Assembly: GCF_014066305.1 (NCBI RefSeq)
Contig: NW_023501037.1
Span: forward strand, 1,736,501-1,800,500
DNA length: 64,000 nt
Source of the DNA: Letharia columbiana
Lineage: Eukaryota > Ascomycota > Lecanoromycetes > Lecanorales > Parmeliaceae
Direction of reading: 5' to 3'
The notes under the pieces were generated by a model. The model had not been told where the DNA came from, ran no database searches, and worked only from the letters and a program-made list of their open reading frames with translations. Of the stretch, positions 10,050 through 22,410 are shown one piece after another. Positions within the stretch are counted from its first letter, which is position 1; every line of letters begins with the position of its first letter. Made by a program: the position numbers and the translations under genes.

Positions 10050-12240
10050 TAAATACTTAAAAAATAAAGAAAAGCTTTATTATAATATTATATCGCTTAG
10101 CAATATTATCGTAATATTAAATATCTAATTAATTTACTTTAAGATAACTCGATAATACTTCTTAAGCTTTATAAATCTTTAAATTATAAATTATACTTAT
10201 TATATAATAGCTATAATCCTTATAAAAACCTCGCTATTACTATCTTTAACTATTATATTATAAAGTAAAGAATTAGAATAAAGAGCTTAAGTGTTAAATT
10301 AGCTAAAAATTTCGCTATACTAATTAATTAATTAAGCGCTTTAAATAATATTAATTTTATTTATAGAACGCTAAATTTATAAATAAAAATAATATAGTTA
10401 TAAAAGAGGTAATATATAAAGAAGTACTTTTATTTTCTAATTAAAATATAATTATATTAATTAGATAGATTATAGCGAAGTATTATTATATTAATACTAT
10501 CGATTATTTAATTAATAGATTATCGAGTTAATAATTAAATATCTAATTAATAAAGAATATAATTACCGCGTAAGATAAAGAATATAAAGAGTTTTTAAAT
10601 TTTTTATTTAATATAGACTCTATATCTATCTAATTATCTTTAAATCTAATTATATCTTAAGAAAATCCTTTATTTAATTATATTAGTTAAGATAATATTA
10701 TATATTTTAAATATAATTATATATTAATATCTTCTCTTAATTAAGATAATATTAAATATCTTAAATATAATTATTTATTAATATCTTTTATAATTTAAGA
10801 TAAGCTTAAAAGCTACTATAGACTATATACGCTTATTATATCTCTAGATATTTCTTAAAAATAATTTTATATATTATATAATAAAGCACGCGTAGATAAA
10901 TATATTTTTAAACGCGATTTCTTTTAATATAATTAAATATTAAATAAAGTTTAATATTAATTTAGAAAGCGTTTAGAAAATTAAGAATATAATTATATAT
11001 TTATCTATCTTTTTAATAACTTCATAATTTTTAATAATTTAATCTACGAGTTATTTCTCGAATTAATTAATAGCGAGAATCTCTTTAATATTATTATATA
11101 GTCTATTAAGTTTAATTCTCTTATAAGCTCTTAATTTCTTCGCGCTTTAAATAATATATCGAAGCTAAAATTATATTAAAAGAAACTAGCTTAAATATAA
11201 AGTTTAGTAAATTATCTCTTTATATCGCTAAGTTTAAAGGACTTAAAGGCCTTTAAGTATAATAATAAAATATACGTTAATATCTTATAGCGTAGTATCT
11301 TATTAAATTTACTAAAGTTAAATAAAAAGACTACTTTATTATTTCTATCTTAGTTAAAAATATATCTAACGCTAAAATTATAAGATTTATTAATATCGTT
11401 AAAAATAAAGTTATTAAATAAAAGCTAAAATATAAACTAGTTATTAATACTATTTAGAGTTACCTTAATAATAATTTATTATTAAACTTAAAAAGTAAAT
11501 TAATATCTATTTTTTATAAGAGATTATTATTATTAATAATAAGTTTAAAGATTTTAATATTTTTAATAATCTTTATTATTAGTTATTTAAATTAGATCTT
11601 AACTAATATAAAGATATATTAAATTTTATAACTCGCCTTAAAGGTATTTATATCGATATTATTAATATATTATCTAAGTTAAAATTAAAAACTAACTTTT
11701 TTATTTTTTTCTTTTATATCGAATTAGATAAGGTCTATAACGCCTATTTTATTTATTATATTTAAAATTATAAATTAATAAACGAGGTAAATATAGAGCT
11801 TATCTTCTCGCTAGAATATATTATTACTTAATTTATTTAGATAGTTATTAACTCGTTTTCTAAGCGTATTAAATTTAACTATATCTTTACTACTTAACGC
11901 TCTTATCGTCTTATCTTAAATAATTTAAGCCTCGTTACTACTATTAAATTATAGAAAAAAATTATATTTAATTTTAATAGTTATATAATTTAAAAGTAAG
12001 TTAAATACTATATCTACTATAAAAAGTATTATTATATTAAAATAAAGTATAATTAATTTAATAAAAAGAGTTAAAATAAAGATATTAACGATAGTAATAA
12101 TAGAGATAATATTCGAGATAATAATTTTAAGTCTAATAATAAAAAGAATAAGAATAAGGATTATAAGTCTAGTAAGAAGCGTTATTATAATTTTATTAAT
12201 ATCGAAAGAGAAATGTATATTATATATATAGCTGAATTCG
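10050..12240 (+). pseudogene. Copia C gag region (degraded)
   Basis: This is the position of gag, which would form the virus-like particle that packages element RNA. The plus strand shows scattered codon-like structure but many stops. Near 12005-12050 a segment reads YYIYYKKYYYIK, compatible with a RIP-altered zinc knuckle (Cys codons changed to Tyr), followed by a Lys/Asn/Ser-rich stretch to about 12190, as often seen at the gag-protease junction. A protease active site could not be found with confidence. The start codon cannot be placed. The assignment rests mainly on position between the 5' LTR and integrase. Confidence 0.5.
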
Positions 12241-12859
12241 ATAGCTCGCTTATACGATAGACTTTAGATTATATCTATTTATAGTACTTTACTCTTTATT
12301 AAGACGCCTTTATTAAGTATTATTCCCTTAATTTCATAATTAATAATATTTATTTAATTAAGAATATTAAAAATTCTCTTATCTTTATTAATATTAATAA
12401 AATATATTTTAATATTATTATCGATAATAAGAAGAAGAAGTTAATTCTTATTAATATTCTTTACTTTTTTAAATTATCTCTAAATCTAATTTTTTAAGAG
12501 TAATTAATATATAATAATCTATCTATAAAATTCGTTTTAAATAATATTAAAATTAATTATTATAATATTACTACTTAATTATAGAAAAATAATCTATATA
12601 TCTTTTATATATAAAAGTTAAAATTTATATTAATATCGTTTAAAGTCGAATTAATATTTATATTAATATTTAAATAATATAATATAAAGTTTATTATACT
12701 TTAAGCTATTTTAAAATATAAAAAGAAGATTAATTTAATAAATAAAGATATTTCTATTTTCGCTAAATCTAATATCTTTAACTCTAATTTCGATTTCGAC
12801 TTCGATAAAACGCCTTATAAAATTAATAAAGAAACTCTTAATCTTTAATATATCTATAT

Positions 12860-13420
12860 AAATTATTTAGAATATTAAAATATTTAAAAATTCGCTAAGT
12901 TATTTAAGAGTATAGATCTTATTAAAAAGATTATAGAAATAAAGTTTTATATTTTATATATTATTAAAAAAATAAAAAATAAATTATATAAATTCTATAT
13001 TCGCTTAAAGGAAAGATTAAATAATTTAATTTATATCGATATCTATAGCTCTATCACCCTATATAACTTCGATAGAGATAAATACTTTATTATCTTTTTA
13101 AATAATTATAATAAACGCTTTAAAATTAAAGTTATCGAATAAAAAAGTAATATCTTTACGATCTTTAAGCGCTTTTAGCTTTATAATAAATATAGTAATT
13201 ATATTATTAGACGTCTATAGAGTAATTATAGAAGCGAGTATAAAAACTATAATTTTAATATTTATTATATTAATTATAATATTATTTAAAAGCTAGTCTA
13301 ATTAGGAAATCTTGAATAAAATAGAGTTATTAAACGACTCGATTAAATCTTTTTTAGTATTATTAATATTATTATAGAGGATATTAATATTAATTAAATT
13401 TTTTAGCTAAAGCTTATAAT
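12860..13420 (+). pseudogene. Copia C integrase core (RIP-inactivated)
   Basis: Integrase joins the element cDNA to host DNA. Around 13031-13090 the plus strand reads YIDIYSSITLYNFDRDKYFI, matching the family pattern HiDixGPitp...G.kYf with the first catalytic Asp kept. It is followed by IIFLNNYNKRFKIKVIE, where the expected DD pair has become NN by G-to-A change. Near 13190-13250 a segment matches RLrSDnGGEY, with the Asp and both Gly residues altered. The upstream 12870-12930 segment fits the gag-pre-integrase zinc-binding region. Stops and lost acidic residues make it inactive. Confidence 0.7.
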
Positions 13421-14239
13421 AGCGATAAACTATTTTTATAATTATAGCTCTATTATAAGCTATAAACTTATTTTATATAAGATTTATATTAGATATAAGC
13501 CTCGTTTAATATATATTAGATATATTAAAACTAAGAGCTTCGCTATAATAAGAAGATTAGTTATTAAATAAAAGAAAGAATAATATTACGCTTAAGAAGA
13601 TATTCTTATAGACTATAATAGCGATTATATCTATTAAATATTATTACTAGATAATAGTATTATATATTTATTAAAAATTATATAAGATAAAAAAAAGAAT
13701 AAACTCTTATTTAATTTAATATTTTTTTTAATTTTTAAATAATTTAGTTATAGAGGGGAATATATCTAGATCTATAGCGCTTTCTTTAATTAGATTTTTT
13801 TTTAAATAAATATAATAAATATAGATAAACTTATTTAGTTATCTAGATCTATTTTAAAATCTTTAAAGCCCGTAATAACTTCTTTCGATTTTAATATAAA
13901 TATTTTTATTATTATATTTTCGTCTATCTCGATAATATAAAATAATATATTTTTATATTTAAATTATCTTTACTTAATCTCTTAAAATCTCTCTTTAAAC
14001 TTTTTTATATTTTATATTATAATTATTTAAGTTATAAATATAGAGCTATATAAGTCGAAGACTTATAAAGAGATTATAGTAAATAATTCTTTTTATAAGT
14101 AATAAAAAGATAATATAATTAAAGAATTCGAGTCGCTAAAAGAGAATAATATTTAAACTTTTATTAATCTACTTTATAGACGTATTATACTTTATAATAA
14201 ATAGATCTATACTTTATAATAAATAGATTTATACTTTAA

Positions 14240-14950
14240 AATATAAACTTAATAGTGAAATTACTCGCTATAAGACTCGCTAGATAATATATAATTTTAA
14301 ATAACGCGAAGGCTTAGATTATAACGAAACCTTTATTTTAATAATTAAGTCTATATTCTATAAGATTATCTTTATTTTAATTATTATCGAAGATTAGAAT
14401 CTAAAATAAATAGACGTTAAAATCGCTTTTCTCTATAGAGATATTAAAGAGAATATCTATATAGAATAGCTTACTAGTTTTATCTCGAAAAAATACCCTT
14501 AATAAATCTATAAGCTTAATAAGATACTCTATAATTTAAAGTAATTCTTATATATATAATATAATATCTTTACTAATTATATATAAGAAATCGATTTTAT
14601 TCTTATTAATATTAATTATAATATATTTATTAATCTCGATATTAATATTATTATCGCTCTCTATATAAATAATATTCTTATTATTAATTCTTTTCGATTT
14701 AATATTTAATAAATTAAGAATACGCTTAATATTAAGTTTAAAATAAGCGATTTAGATCTCTATAATTATTATTTAGATATAATTATAATTTATAATTATA
14801 TTAATTAAATATTATATTTAGATTAATTAGTCTATATTAAATAATTTCTTAGATATTATAAAATATAAGAGTTTAAATTATAATTTACTCTTATAAAGAC
14901 TAACGCGTAATCGCTTTTTATTAAGGATAATTATACGATATTTGATTAGT
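14240..14950 (+). pseudogene. Copia C reverse transcriptase (RIP-inactivated)
   Basis: This domain copies element RNA into cDNA. At 14410-14463 the plus strand reads IDVKIAFLYRDIKENIYI, a close match to the copia RT motif MDVKTAFLnGdLeEeIYM. At 14656-14679 it reads ALYINNIL, the YVDD catalytic box with both Asp codons changed to Asn. The upstream segment 14312-14400 fits YxETFxPVvK..., and the end (KTNA, then TIFD at about 14938) matches the linker before RNase H. The frame is then interrupted by the 14953-15108 insertion. The catalytic DD loss is a typical RIP outcome. Confidence 0.8.
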
Positions 14951-14952
14951 TT

Positions 14953-15108
14953 TCTCGCCGGTGCTGTTTTGGTTTTTTTTACCTTTCGCCGGACTTTTTT
15001 TGGTTATATTTAAAAATTTTAATTTTAAAATTTTTTACTTTTTATACTTTTTTTTTTGTTTTTTTTTTTGTGTAAAATTTTTAATTAATTTTTTTTTTTT
15101 ATTCGCTA
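14953..15108. other. T-rich, non-RIPed insertion in copia C pol
   Basis: About 155 bp separate two parts of pol that are adjacent in copia proteins (TIFD and the segment ending SLIYAIL). It keeps many TG dinucleotides (ggtgctgttttggt, ttttttggtt) and long T runs. Its composition therefore differs from both sides. The edges are set only by where pol similarity stops, to within about 10 bp, and no target duplication was found. Confidence 0.6.
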
Positions 15109-15790
15109 AATTATTAAAAACTTATTAATTAATTATTAAATCTCTTATATACGCTATACTAGATATAAGATTAAATATTATATTCGCTATATTAATAATT
15201 TTACGATATTCTTTAAATTCTATCGAAGCTTATTATATAACTATTAAGCGTATCTTTTAATATCTTAAAATAATTATTTATTAATATCTTATTTATAAAG
15301 ATTCGCTTTAAAATCTAATTAATTATATTAATTTCGATTAAATTAATAATTATAATACTTATAGATTAATTTTAAATTATATTTATAATTTAGAGAATAA
15401 GATCATTAGCTAGTCTTTTAAGCGATAAATTATTATTATATTATTTATTTATAAAATTAAATATATTAATTAGATTTAGATTATAAAGAAAGTTATTTAG
15501 CTTCGAGGATTATTTAATTAAATCTATCTTAATAAATCGCTTTAAATAATTATTATCTTTAATAATAATTAAAGCGTAATCGCTTTAATAAAGAATTCTT
15601 AATATTATAATTATATTAAATATATCGATATTTAATATTATTAGATATGCGATTAAATTACTAATAATAATATAAATTTTAAATATATTTTTATTAATAA
15701 ATAGGTAGTTAATAAGCTTATTAAGGCCTTATATAGAGATAAATTTAAGCTCTTTTAAGAATTTATTAGATTAAAACCTCGTTTATAGAA
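15109..15790 (+). pseudogene. Copia C RNase H and C-terminus of pol (RIP-inactivated)
   Basis: The plus strand reads SLIYAIL, then a segment fitting TRPDIxFAV...SRY, then ITIKRIFQYLK (family: aVKRilRYLkGT) up to about 15280. Further on are the blocks for the DNQ-AI motif (15570-15590) and HIDI (near 15628), and for the terminal TKAL...F region near 15715-15770. The order and spacing match the A1 and A2 RNase H region, but the nucleotide sequence is clearly different, so C is a separate family. Numerous stops are present. Confidence 0.75.
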
Positions 15791-16590
15791 TAATTATTTT
15801 TTATATTCTAGTAATACGCTTATTATTAAGAAAGAATTAATTTTAATATCTTAAGAGATAAATAGATTATTATTAAAAGAGTTGATTATAGTATCTTAAG
15901 GGGTAAATAGATTCATATCTCAGCGATACGCTTATTATTAAGAAAGAGTTAATTTTAATATTTTAAGGGGTGGATGGATTTCGGGTAAATTGAGTCTTTC
16001 GACTTTATTACTTATATGAGAGCCTACTTCTAATTAATCTCTATATCTTAAATAATCTATTTAAGACGCTTATCGAGCCGTTATATTAAGCTTAGTACTC
16101 TACGAACTTACTATTTTATATTAAAATAGCTATTTCTTTAACGCTATCTTACTACCGCTATTAAATCTTTAGAGCTTCTTTAGAACATCTTTATCTATAT
16201 TTTATCTTATTAATACATTATATATAAGGCGTATATCGCTATTATATCGCTAAGAACTAGATACCTAGAACGTGATATAGTTATTTTTAGATTTCAACTT
16301 TTTATCTTATCTATTCTATTATAAACGTTATAATCTTTCGGCCGCTAATTAATTAATCTTTAGTGTGCATTAAGTGGACTGGAAATAAAATTTTCAAAAA
16401 ACCGCTTTTTGATAAAAAATGGAATTTTTGTATGGGGTGGATGGAATTTTTCCCATGCATATGTCCTCTTCACCTTAACTACCCGGCGTTCGGATATGGC
16501 TATTTACTTAAATGGGGGGGGTAGAGGGGTGGGAGTGTTTTTTCGTTTTTCTACTTATTTGATTCAAGCTGTATTTCGAGTATGTAGGAG
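15791..16590 (+). other. Copia C 3' non-coding region with duplicated segment
   Basis: A segment of about 55 bp (atacgcttattattaagaaa, then gagttaattttaatat) occurs at about 15815 and again at about 15925. From 16380 a block (ctggaaataaaattttc, then aaaaaaccgctttttgat) is shared with family A copia elements. The 16400-16590 part is poorly RIPed, including ggggggg and gaggggtgggag runs that could contain the polypurine tract. The frame at 16409-16657 crosses from here into the LTR and is not conserved coding. Confidence 0.6.
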
Positions 16591-16729
16591 TGTCGAAATG
16601 TGTCACCTGACTAAGTTGGAAGGTTTGCCGAGGCAAGGAAGGTTTGCCGAGGCTTAGCGATATATGTATTCGTAATGCTCTCTACAGTTAGATCTAATTA
16701 ACTAAGTGTTCTATCTACTACTTTCAATA
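16591..16729 (+). repeat. Copia C 3' LTR (139 bp)
   Basis: It starts tgtcgaaatgtgtcacctga and ends ctactttcaata, immediately followed by the ATTAA target duplication. It is less mutated than the 5' LTR and is the better guide to the original sequence. Confidence 0.9.
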
Positions 16730-16734
16730 ATTAA

Positions 16735-18781
16735 ACTAGTATTTATATAAGCTTAAGAAAACTACTTATTTTAATTAGAAGATATATTTTATAATAAATA
16801 TCTTTTAATACTTAAGAAGTTAAAATTTATAATTATATTTATATAAAGAGTACTAGTTATTATAAAGTATTATTAAATATTATTAAGTATTTATTAAAAA
16901 GTAAATTATAGTAGTCTTAGAAATTTATACTTAATAATTAATAAGCTAATAATTAATATATTTTATAGCTCTTAAAAGAGATTAATTATTATATAAATAT
17001 TTTTATAATATATTATATATTAAGTAGTAATATTAAGAAGAAGACTATAAGAGATTATAAGAGATTATAAGAGATTATAAGAGATTATAATTAATATTAT
17101 TTATAATAATACTCTAAAACGCTCTTTATAAAATAAGATAATCTTTTTATTAAAGGTTATATATATAAAGTAATTTTTTATAAAAGTCTTTTTTAGCGCT
17201 ATATATAGTAGTATTAGATTATATAGTTATATTATCGAAGATATTATTAAAAATATTTATTTAAAAAAAATAAGAATATTATAATATAATAAAAATAAGA
17301 TTATAGAGAAGACTATTACTTAGATTATTAATTAAATTAAAAGCTTTTTATAGTAAAATATATATACTTATAGCTTAACCTTCTCTTTCTTTATTATTAT
17401 TAGAATATAACGTAGTAGCTTATATATTATTAGAGGTTCTATAATCTTATTATTCTTATTAATATTATAATTTAAATCTTCTAATCTTATTAATTCTTTA
17501 TTCTTAATTACTTAATCTTTAATATCGAATTCTTCTTTATTATTATTATTTTTATAAAAAATTTATAAATTAAGATAAACTATAATCTCTAAAATCGTTT
17601 TTTTAATATTTTTTTATACTATATAATTATTAAAAGTATTCTTTATAAAATATTTATATAGATAAATAATATCGAAAGAATTTTTAAATTAATAAGTATA
17701 ATTAAGAGTTTATTATAAAATATTAAGATTATATATAAACTTAATTATATAAACTTAGCGATAACGCTTTTATATATTTAATTTAGTAGATCTAATAATA
17801 TAAGTTATAATATAGATTATAATCTTTTTATTATTATTATTAAAGATATTAATAATATAATCTCTCTTATCTTCTTTTTAAAATATCGTTATTATAATAA
17901 CTTTAATTCGAAGTATTTTAAAAATAATATAGAGTAGAATAGTTATTGCGGGTAACTAATACTATATTAAAATCTTCTTTTAATCTTATACTATCTATGC
18001 GATAAAAGTAATTAATACTCGCTTAAGACTATATACGTAATCTACCTCTATAATAGACTTTTATAGTAAACTATTTTATATAAAAGAAGTTTTTTATAGA
18101 AGATTATAGAGATATATAGAAATAAAGTAAATATTAAGATTTATTTAACTACGAATATTTTATAATAAAGTCTTAATCTTTAATATTCTTTTTAATAGCT
18201 ATTAAAGATAAAAAGTTAAATTTAATAGATTTATATTTATAATATTAAATTAATTTATAAAGAAAAATCTATTTTCGAGTATCGACTTAAGATTTATAGC
18301 TTTTAAATTAACTTCGCTATTTAAATTTAGAAGTTTTAGCTATATAGTTAATATTATAAACTTATAATATATAATTAAAAATTATTAAAACTTTTTCTAT
18401 TTTTTTAAATTAAATTTTATAATAATATTAATTTTAATAATTTTATCTTCTATTATTTTATAGCGCTTAATCTTATTATTATTATAACTATAATTAATTA
18501 TAATAACTTTAATTCTTAATAGATATTCTTTAATATAAAAGTCTCTCTTAAAAGAAATACGACTTAAATAAGTTTATTATAAAAAAATACGCTTTTAGAT
18601 TTAAGTAAGATATCTATCTTTAATTATCGAATTTATATCTATTTATTAAATTTAATCTTTATAAAATTATTATATTAGATATAGTTTTATAATCAAATAA
18701 TTATTTAAAATATTAAACAAATTTAAATTTATAGCAAAATATATATTATATAAAGAGTTCTCTTTTTACTAATTATTTATA
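16735..18781. other. Unassigned RIP-degraded region H1, part 2
   Basis: This continues H1 after copia C. There is no recognisable domain, although the density of CG-containing words suggests old coding DNA. A 10-bp tandem array lies at 17044-17090. The segment ends at TTAAAATA, the target duplication of the Mutator-like element. Confidence 0.5.
17044..17090. repeat. 10-bp tandem repeat, 4-5 units
   Basis: Four identical units of gagattataa occupy 17051-17090, preceded by a partial unit. No C/T differences separate them, so the array is younger than the surrounding decay or was homogenised. Confidence 0.85.
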
Positions 18782-18789
18782 TTAAAATA
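18782..18789. other. Left target-site duplication of the MULE
   Basis: TTAAAATA here and TTAGAATA at 21725-21732 differ by one G/A transition, consistent with RIP after insertion. Confidence 0.7.
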
Positions 18790-18978
18790 GGCTGCTACTA
18801 CGCGTATAGCCCTAGTCTACTAGGCGTATAGCCTCTATTTACTAGGCGTATAGCCTCTATTCACTAGGCTTATAGCCTCTCTAATTAGATTAGCGGCCGC
18901 GTGAAAGCTAACGAGCACTAATCGAAAATAATAAAGAATTCATATCTAGTCTCTTTAAGTCGAATATCTTTATAGTAG
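18790..18978 (+). repeat. MULE left terminal inverted repeat with 22-bp subterminal repeats
   Basis: It pairs with the reverse complement of about 21535-21724. It contains 3-4 tandem units of cgtatagcctctatttactagg (units at 18803, 18825 and 18847, with a degenerate fourth at 18869), then taattagattagcggccgcg and a segment ending near ggcacta/gagcactaat. Subterminal repeats of this kind are common transposase-binding sites; that role is inferred. Confidence 0.8.
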
Positions 18979-19189
18979 AATATAGTAGTAAAATTAACTC
19001 TTACTCTATTATTTATTTATATTTCTTACTTAATAGTAATAGCCCTAGCTTTATCTCTTAATAACTAAATAAATATCTTATTTAATATATTTATTCTACG
19101 TATATAGTAGTATATAGGACCTTAAGACTATACTATTCTTAAGGGGCGTATAGTTATTTTTAAGAATAAATTTATAAGAAAGATATAAC

Positions 19190-20450
19190 TATAGTATAAT
19201 CGTAGTAGAAAGTTAGAAAAGAATAGTAAGAGTATAGATAAGCGTATTAAATTCAGTCGATTAATAAATTATTTATTTTAGACTATCGCGTAGTATATTA
19301 GAATAAGCGATATTTAAATAAATTTTACTCTTATAATTATTAATTCTATTTATAATTATAGCTATATCTTATTTAGAGTATATTTAATAATATATAAAAT
19401 CGCTATAACTTAGAACGTTTAAGATATTATTATTAATTAAACGCGTTCTAAAGCCTTATCGAAATAGATTATTTTATTTTTATAACTTAATTAAGATAAG
19501 AAAGATTTTATTTTAAAGTTATATAATATTTATAATATTAAGATTAAAATTAAAAGCGAGACGCTTAGATCTTTAATTTTTATATAAATTTTAATACGAT
19601 AGCTATATATATAAGAGAATTAATTTATATATATAAAGAAGAGTTAGCGAATATAGTAGATTAAGTCTCTCTTCTTCGCTAGAAAATTATTATAATAAAT
19701 ATTATAACTTAATTTAGAGGTATTAATCTTAGATATAATATATAAAATTAATAAATATAAGCTTTTACTTCTTATAATTATCGAAATTATCGCTTTTAAT
19801 ATATTCTTCTATATAGAATTCGCCTTTATAAAATTAAAATATACTAAGAACTACGTATAAATAATAAAGTAATTTAAAGCCTTATATAATAAGCTTAATC
19901 TTTCTTATTTAGATATACTTTTAGTAAATATATAAAACGCTTTAATTAGAATCTATAGAGTCGTCTTTTTAAGAGTTAAGTATATATTTTATATTTAATA
20001 TATTAAGAATAGCGTTATATTAAATTATAATTAGTACTTTAATAAGTAAGAGAAATTAAATATCTTTAAAAAGAATTTTCGTTATATTATATATATAGCT
20101 ACTAAGAAGTTATTTAAATATAAATAAAACGCCTTATAGAAGAATTATATCGAGTATTACTTATTCGCGATTATCTATATCGCGAATAATTTAATCCCTC
20201 GAAAGAAGAAGTAGATAATCTTTTAAATTAATTAATATTTATATTTTAATAATTAAGCTATTTCGCGAGAAGAGTTAAATAATAGTAAGCTTAAGAGGTA
20301 GCTATATAGCTTATCTATTAATAAGATTACTTCTACTCTATATAATAGAGTAGTAAATTAATTAAATAATACTATAGATAACTTAAAGACTATTATAAAT
20401 ATTATTAATTTAATATTTATAAATAAGTATTTAAACTATAATATCGTACT
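19190..20450 (+). pseudogene. MULE transposase (RIP-inactivated)
   Basis: The transposase would cut and join the element ends. On the plus strand, 19250-19390 reads through as a FAR1/MULE zinc-binding region ending NSIYNYSYILFRVYL, where His codons in an expected HNHxH...HP pattern have become Tyr. At 19720-19774 the frame reads VLILDIIYKINKYKLLLL, a close match to the MULE catalytic motif LLDcTYkTNkYklPLL, keeping the first catalytic Asp. It continues with a segment matching aFvxxE...Y.W near 19820-19860. Further C-terminal sequence extends to about 20450 but is less recognisable. Frame stops are frequent. It is alone between the inverted repeats. Confidence 0.75.
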
Positions 20451-21151
20451 TAATAAGATCTAAATACGCCTTTCTATTTATATTAAAAAGCCTATTTTTC
20501 GAGACCTATATATTAAAGTTTTATTATTTACTCTTATAAAAATACTATCTTATTATAATAAAGTAATTAATTATATTATAAAGCTATATATTAAGTACTT
20601 TACTATAATAATAAGACTATTATATATATATATTATAGAGTATTATATATTAGAGAAGATTAGAGTATTATTATTTAAAAATATCTACTTTTACTAGCGA
20701 GTTAATAAATTTATTAATATACGTTATTATAAAAATAAGAATAAGAATAATAAAAACGATAAGAAGAAGGAGGATAATACTATAGACGCGCTTTTATATA
20801 TTAATAAATTAGCTATAATTTAGTTTAGAGGTTAATCGATAGAAGCTAAGAATAAGAAGAAGAAGTATACTCGCGAGAAAGTCTTCGAGAACTCTATTTA
20901 ACGCGAGTTTTTTCGATTTAAGTATATATAGCGATAATAATAGCTAGTAATTACGGCGAGTTAGATAAAATAGTAAGAGAAGAAGAATAGAGTAGATACG
21001 TTCTTTAGTATTAAAGGCTATAAATAAGAATTAAAGTGTATATCTATATCTATCTCTATACTATAAGCGTTATAGCGAAGAGGTTTATAATCGCTATAGT
21101 AGTTATCTTAATAATTAGATATTATATAAGAAAAGTAGCGAGGTAAATAGA

Positions 21152-21259
21152 TTAAATAGGCTATAAGAGATAAATAAGTTAAATAGATTATAAGAGATAA
21201 ATAAGTTAAATAAATTATAAGAGATAAATAAGTTAAATAGATTATAAGAGATAGATAGC
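21152..21259. repeat. 27-bp tandem repeat inside the MULE, 4 units
   Basis: Units ttaaatagattataagagat plus aaataag start at 21152, 21179, 21206 and 21233. The period equals nine codons, and the array lies downstream of the recognised transposase core. It may encode or have encoded a repetitive tail. Confidence 0.8.
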
Positions 21260-21534
21260 GAGGTAATATTATATAAGAATAGCGAGATAATATAATATAA
21301 GTTTATATATAAGATAATAAGATTATATTTAATATATTTTAGATATAGAAAGATTAGCTAGTCGATAAATAGTAAATATTTAAGTATAATAGGCGTATTT
21401 TTAATAGTAAGTAGAGAAGATAGCTAGCTAATTATAGTTAATTAGCTATCGCAAAGATCTTATTAATCGATAAATTAAAATCGTTTAATATTATAAATCT
21501 ATAGAGAGAGATAAGAAGACTTATTCTACTATTA

Positions 21535-21724
21535 CTAAGTATCTTCGCAAGAATCTCGAAGACACTAAATGCGGGTTCTTTATTATTTTTAATTAGTGCT
21601 TATTAGCTTCCGCGTGGTCGCTAATCTAATTAGAGGGGTTATATATCTAGTAAATAGAGGCTATACGCCTAGTAGATAAGGGCTATACGTCTACTAAGTA
21701 GGGGCTATACGCGTAATAGTAGTT
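21535..21724 (-). repeat. MULE right terminal inverted repeat
   Basis: This is the reverse complement of the left repeat, including about three 22-bp units between 21650 and 21713 (ggctatacgcctagtagata and similar) and ctaatctaattagaggg. Differences from the left repeat are mainly transitions. Confidence 0.8.
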
Positions 21725-21732
21725 TTAGAATA

Positions 21733-22410
21733 TTTAATAAATATTATATAATTAATTTAATCGATAATTTTATTTAATATCGATATTATTAATATTATAA
21801 TATATATTTATACTTTTAATTATTATAACGCGAGAGTATTTTAAATAATTAAAGACTTTAATAACTACGCTTTATCTATAATAATAATCTTAAAATATTT
21901 CTTAAGACTATACGATTAATTAAGTTATAATATTATATTAATCTTATTAATCTATCTTTTAATTATTTAAAAATTATTCTTTAATTAACTTCGCTATTTC
22001 TTCGAGCTATATTTATTTAATTATATATTTAAAATAATTATTATAATAATATTAAGATTAACTTTTAAATCTTAAAAGATTAAATATTACTTTCTAAATT
22101 ACTCTTTAAAATTTATATTATTTACGATAAGTATATAGCGATAATAATCTCTATAATATTTATATATCTTAAAGAATTTAAACGCGATAAAATAAAATAT
22201 GTATATTTATTAATTTAGAAGATATATAGATATTATAATTAGAAAAGATTTTACGCTTTAGCGATTATTTAGATTCGCGTTTTTAAATATATATATAATC
22301 TAATATAATTAATAAGAGGCTTTATAAAAGATTTTAATAATAAAATTTTAATAGTTTAATAAGATAAATATAGAATAGAAAATATATATTTTTATTAAGT
22401 AATAAATTAT
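21733..22410. other. Unassigned RIP-degraded region H1, part 3
   Basis: This continues H1 after the MULE up to the Y1 insertion. No domain or repeat was recognised. Confidence 0.5.

Larger units (their letters stand above)
9846..16729 (+). mobile_element. Complete Ty1/copia retrotransposon, family C (6.9 kb, RIP-inactivated)
   Basis: Matching LTRs (9846-9983 and 16591-16729) flank gag, integrase, reverse transcriptase and RNase H remnants in copia order on the plus strand. The 5-bp duplication ATTAA occurs at 9841-9845 and 16730-16734, so both ends and the insertion event are intact. The sequence after the 5' LTR (agttataaact) resembles the primer-binding sites of families A and B. The LTR differs completely from family A, yet the 3' non-coding region shares a block with it. 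A 150-bp T-rich segment interrupts pol at 14953-15108. It sits in H1. Confidence 0.85.
18790..21724 (+). mobile_element. Mutator-like DNA transposon (MULE), 2.9 kb with long terminal inverted repeats
   Basis: Inverted repeats of roughly 190 bp bound a plus-strand transposase remnant. The ends read ggctgctactacgcg and, inverted, aactactattacgcg, which differ only by transitions. The flanks carry the 8-bp duplication TTAAAATA (18782-18789) and TTAGAATA (21725-21732), within the MULE range. Inside, a DDE transposase core and an upstream HNH-type zinc-binding region can be read through RIP damage. It is inserted in H1. Confidence 0.85.

Noticed and set aside
16409..16657. Open frame of 82 codons, plus strand
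   Set aside because: It crosses from the copia C 3' non-coding region into the 3' LTR. The homologous 5' LTR part has no matching upstream frame, and no known domain is present.
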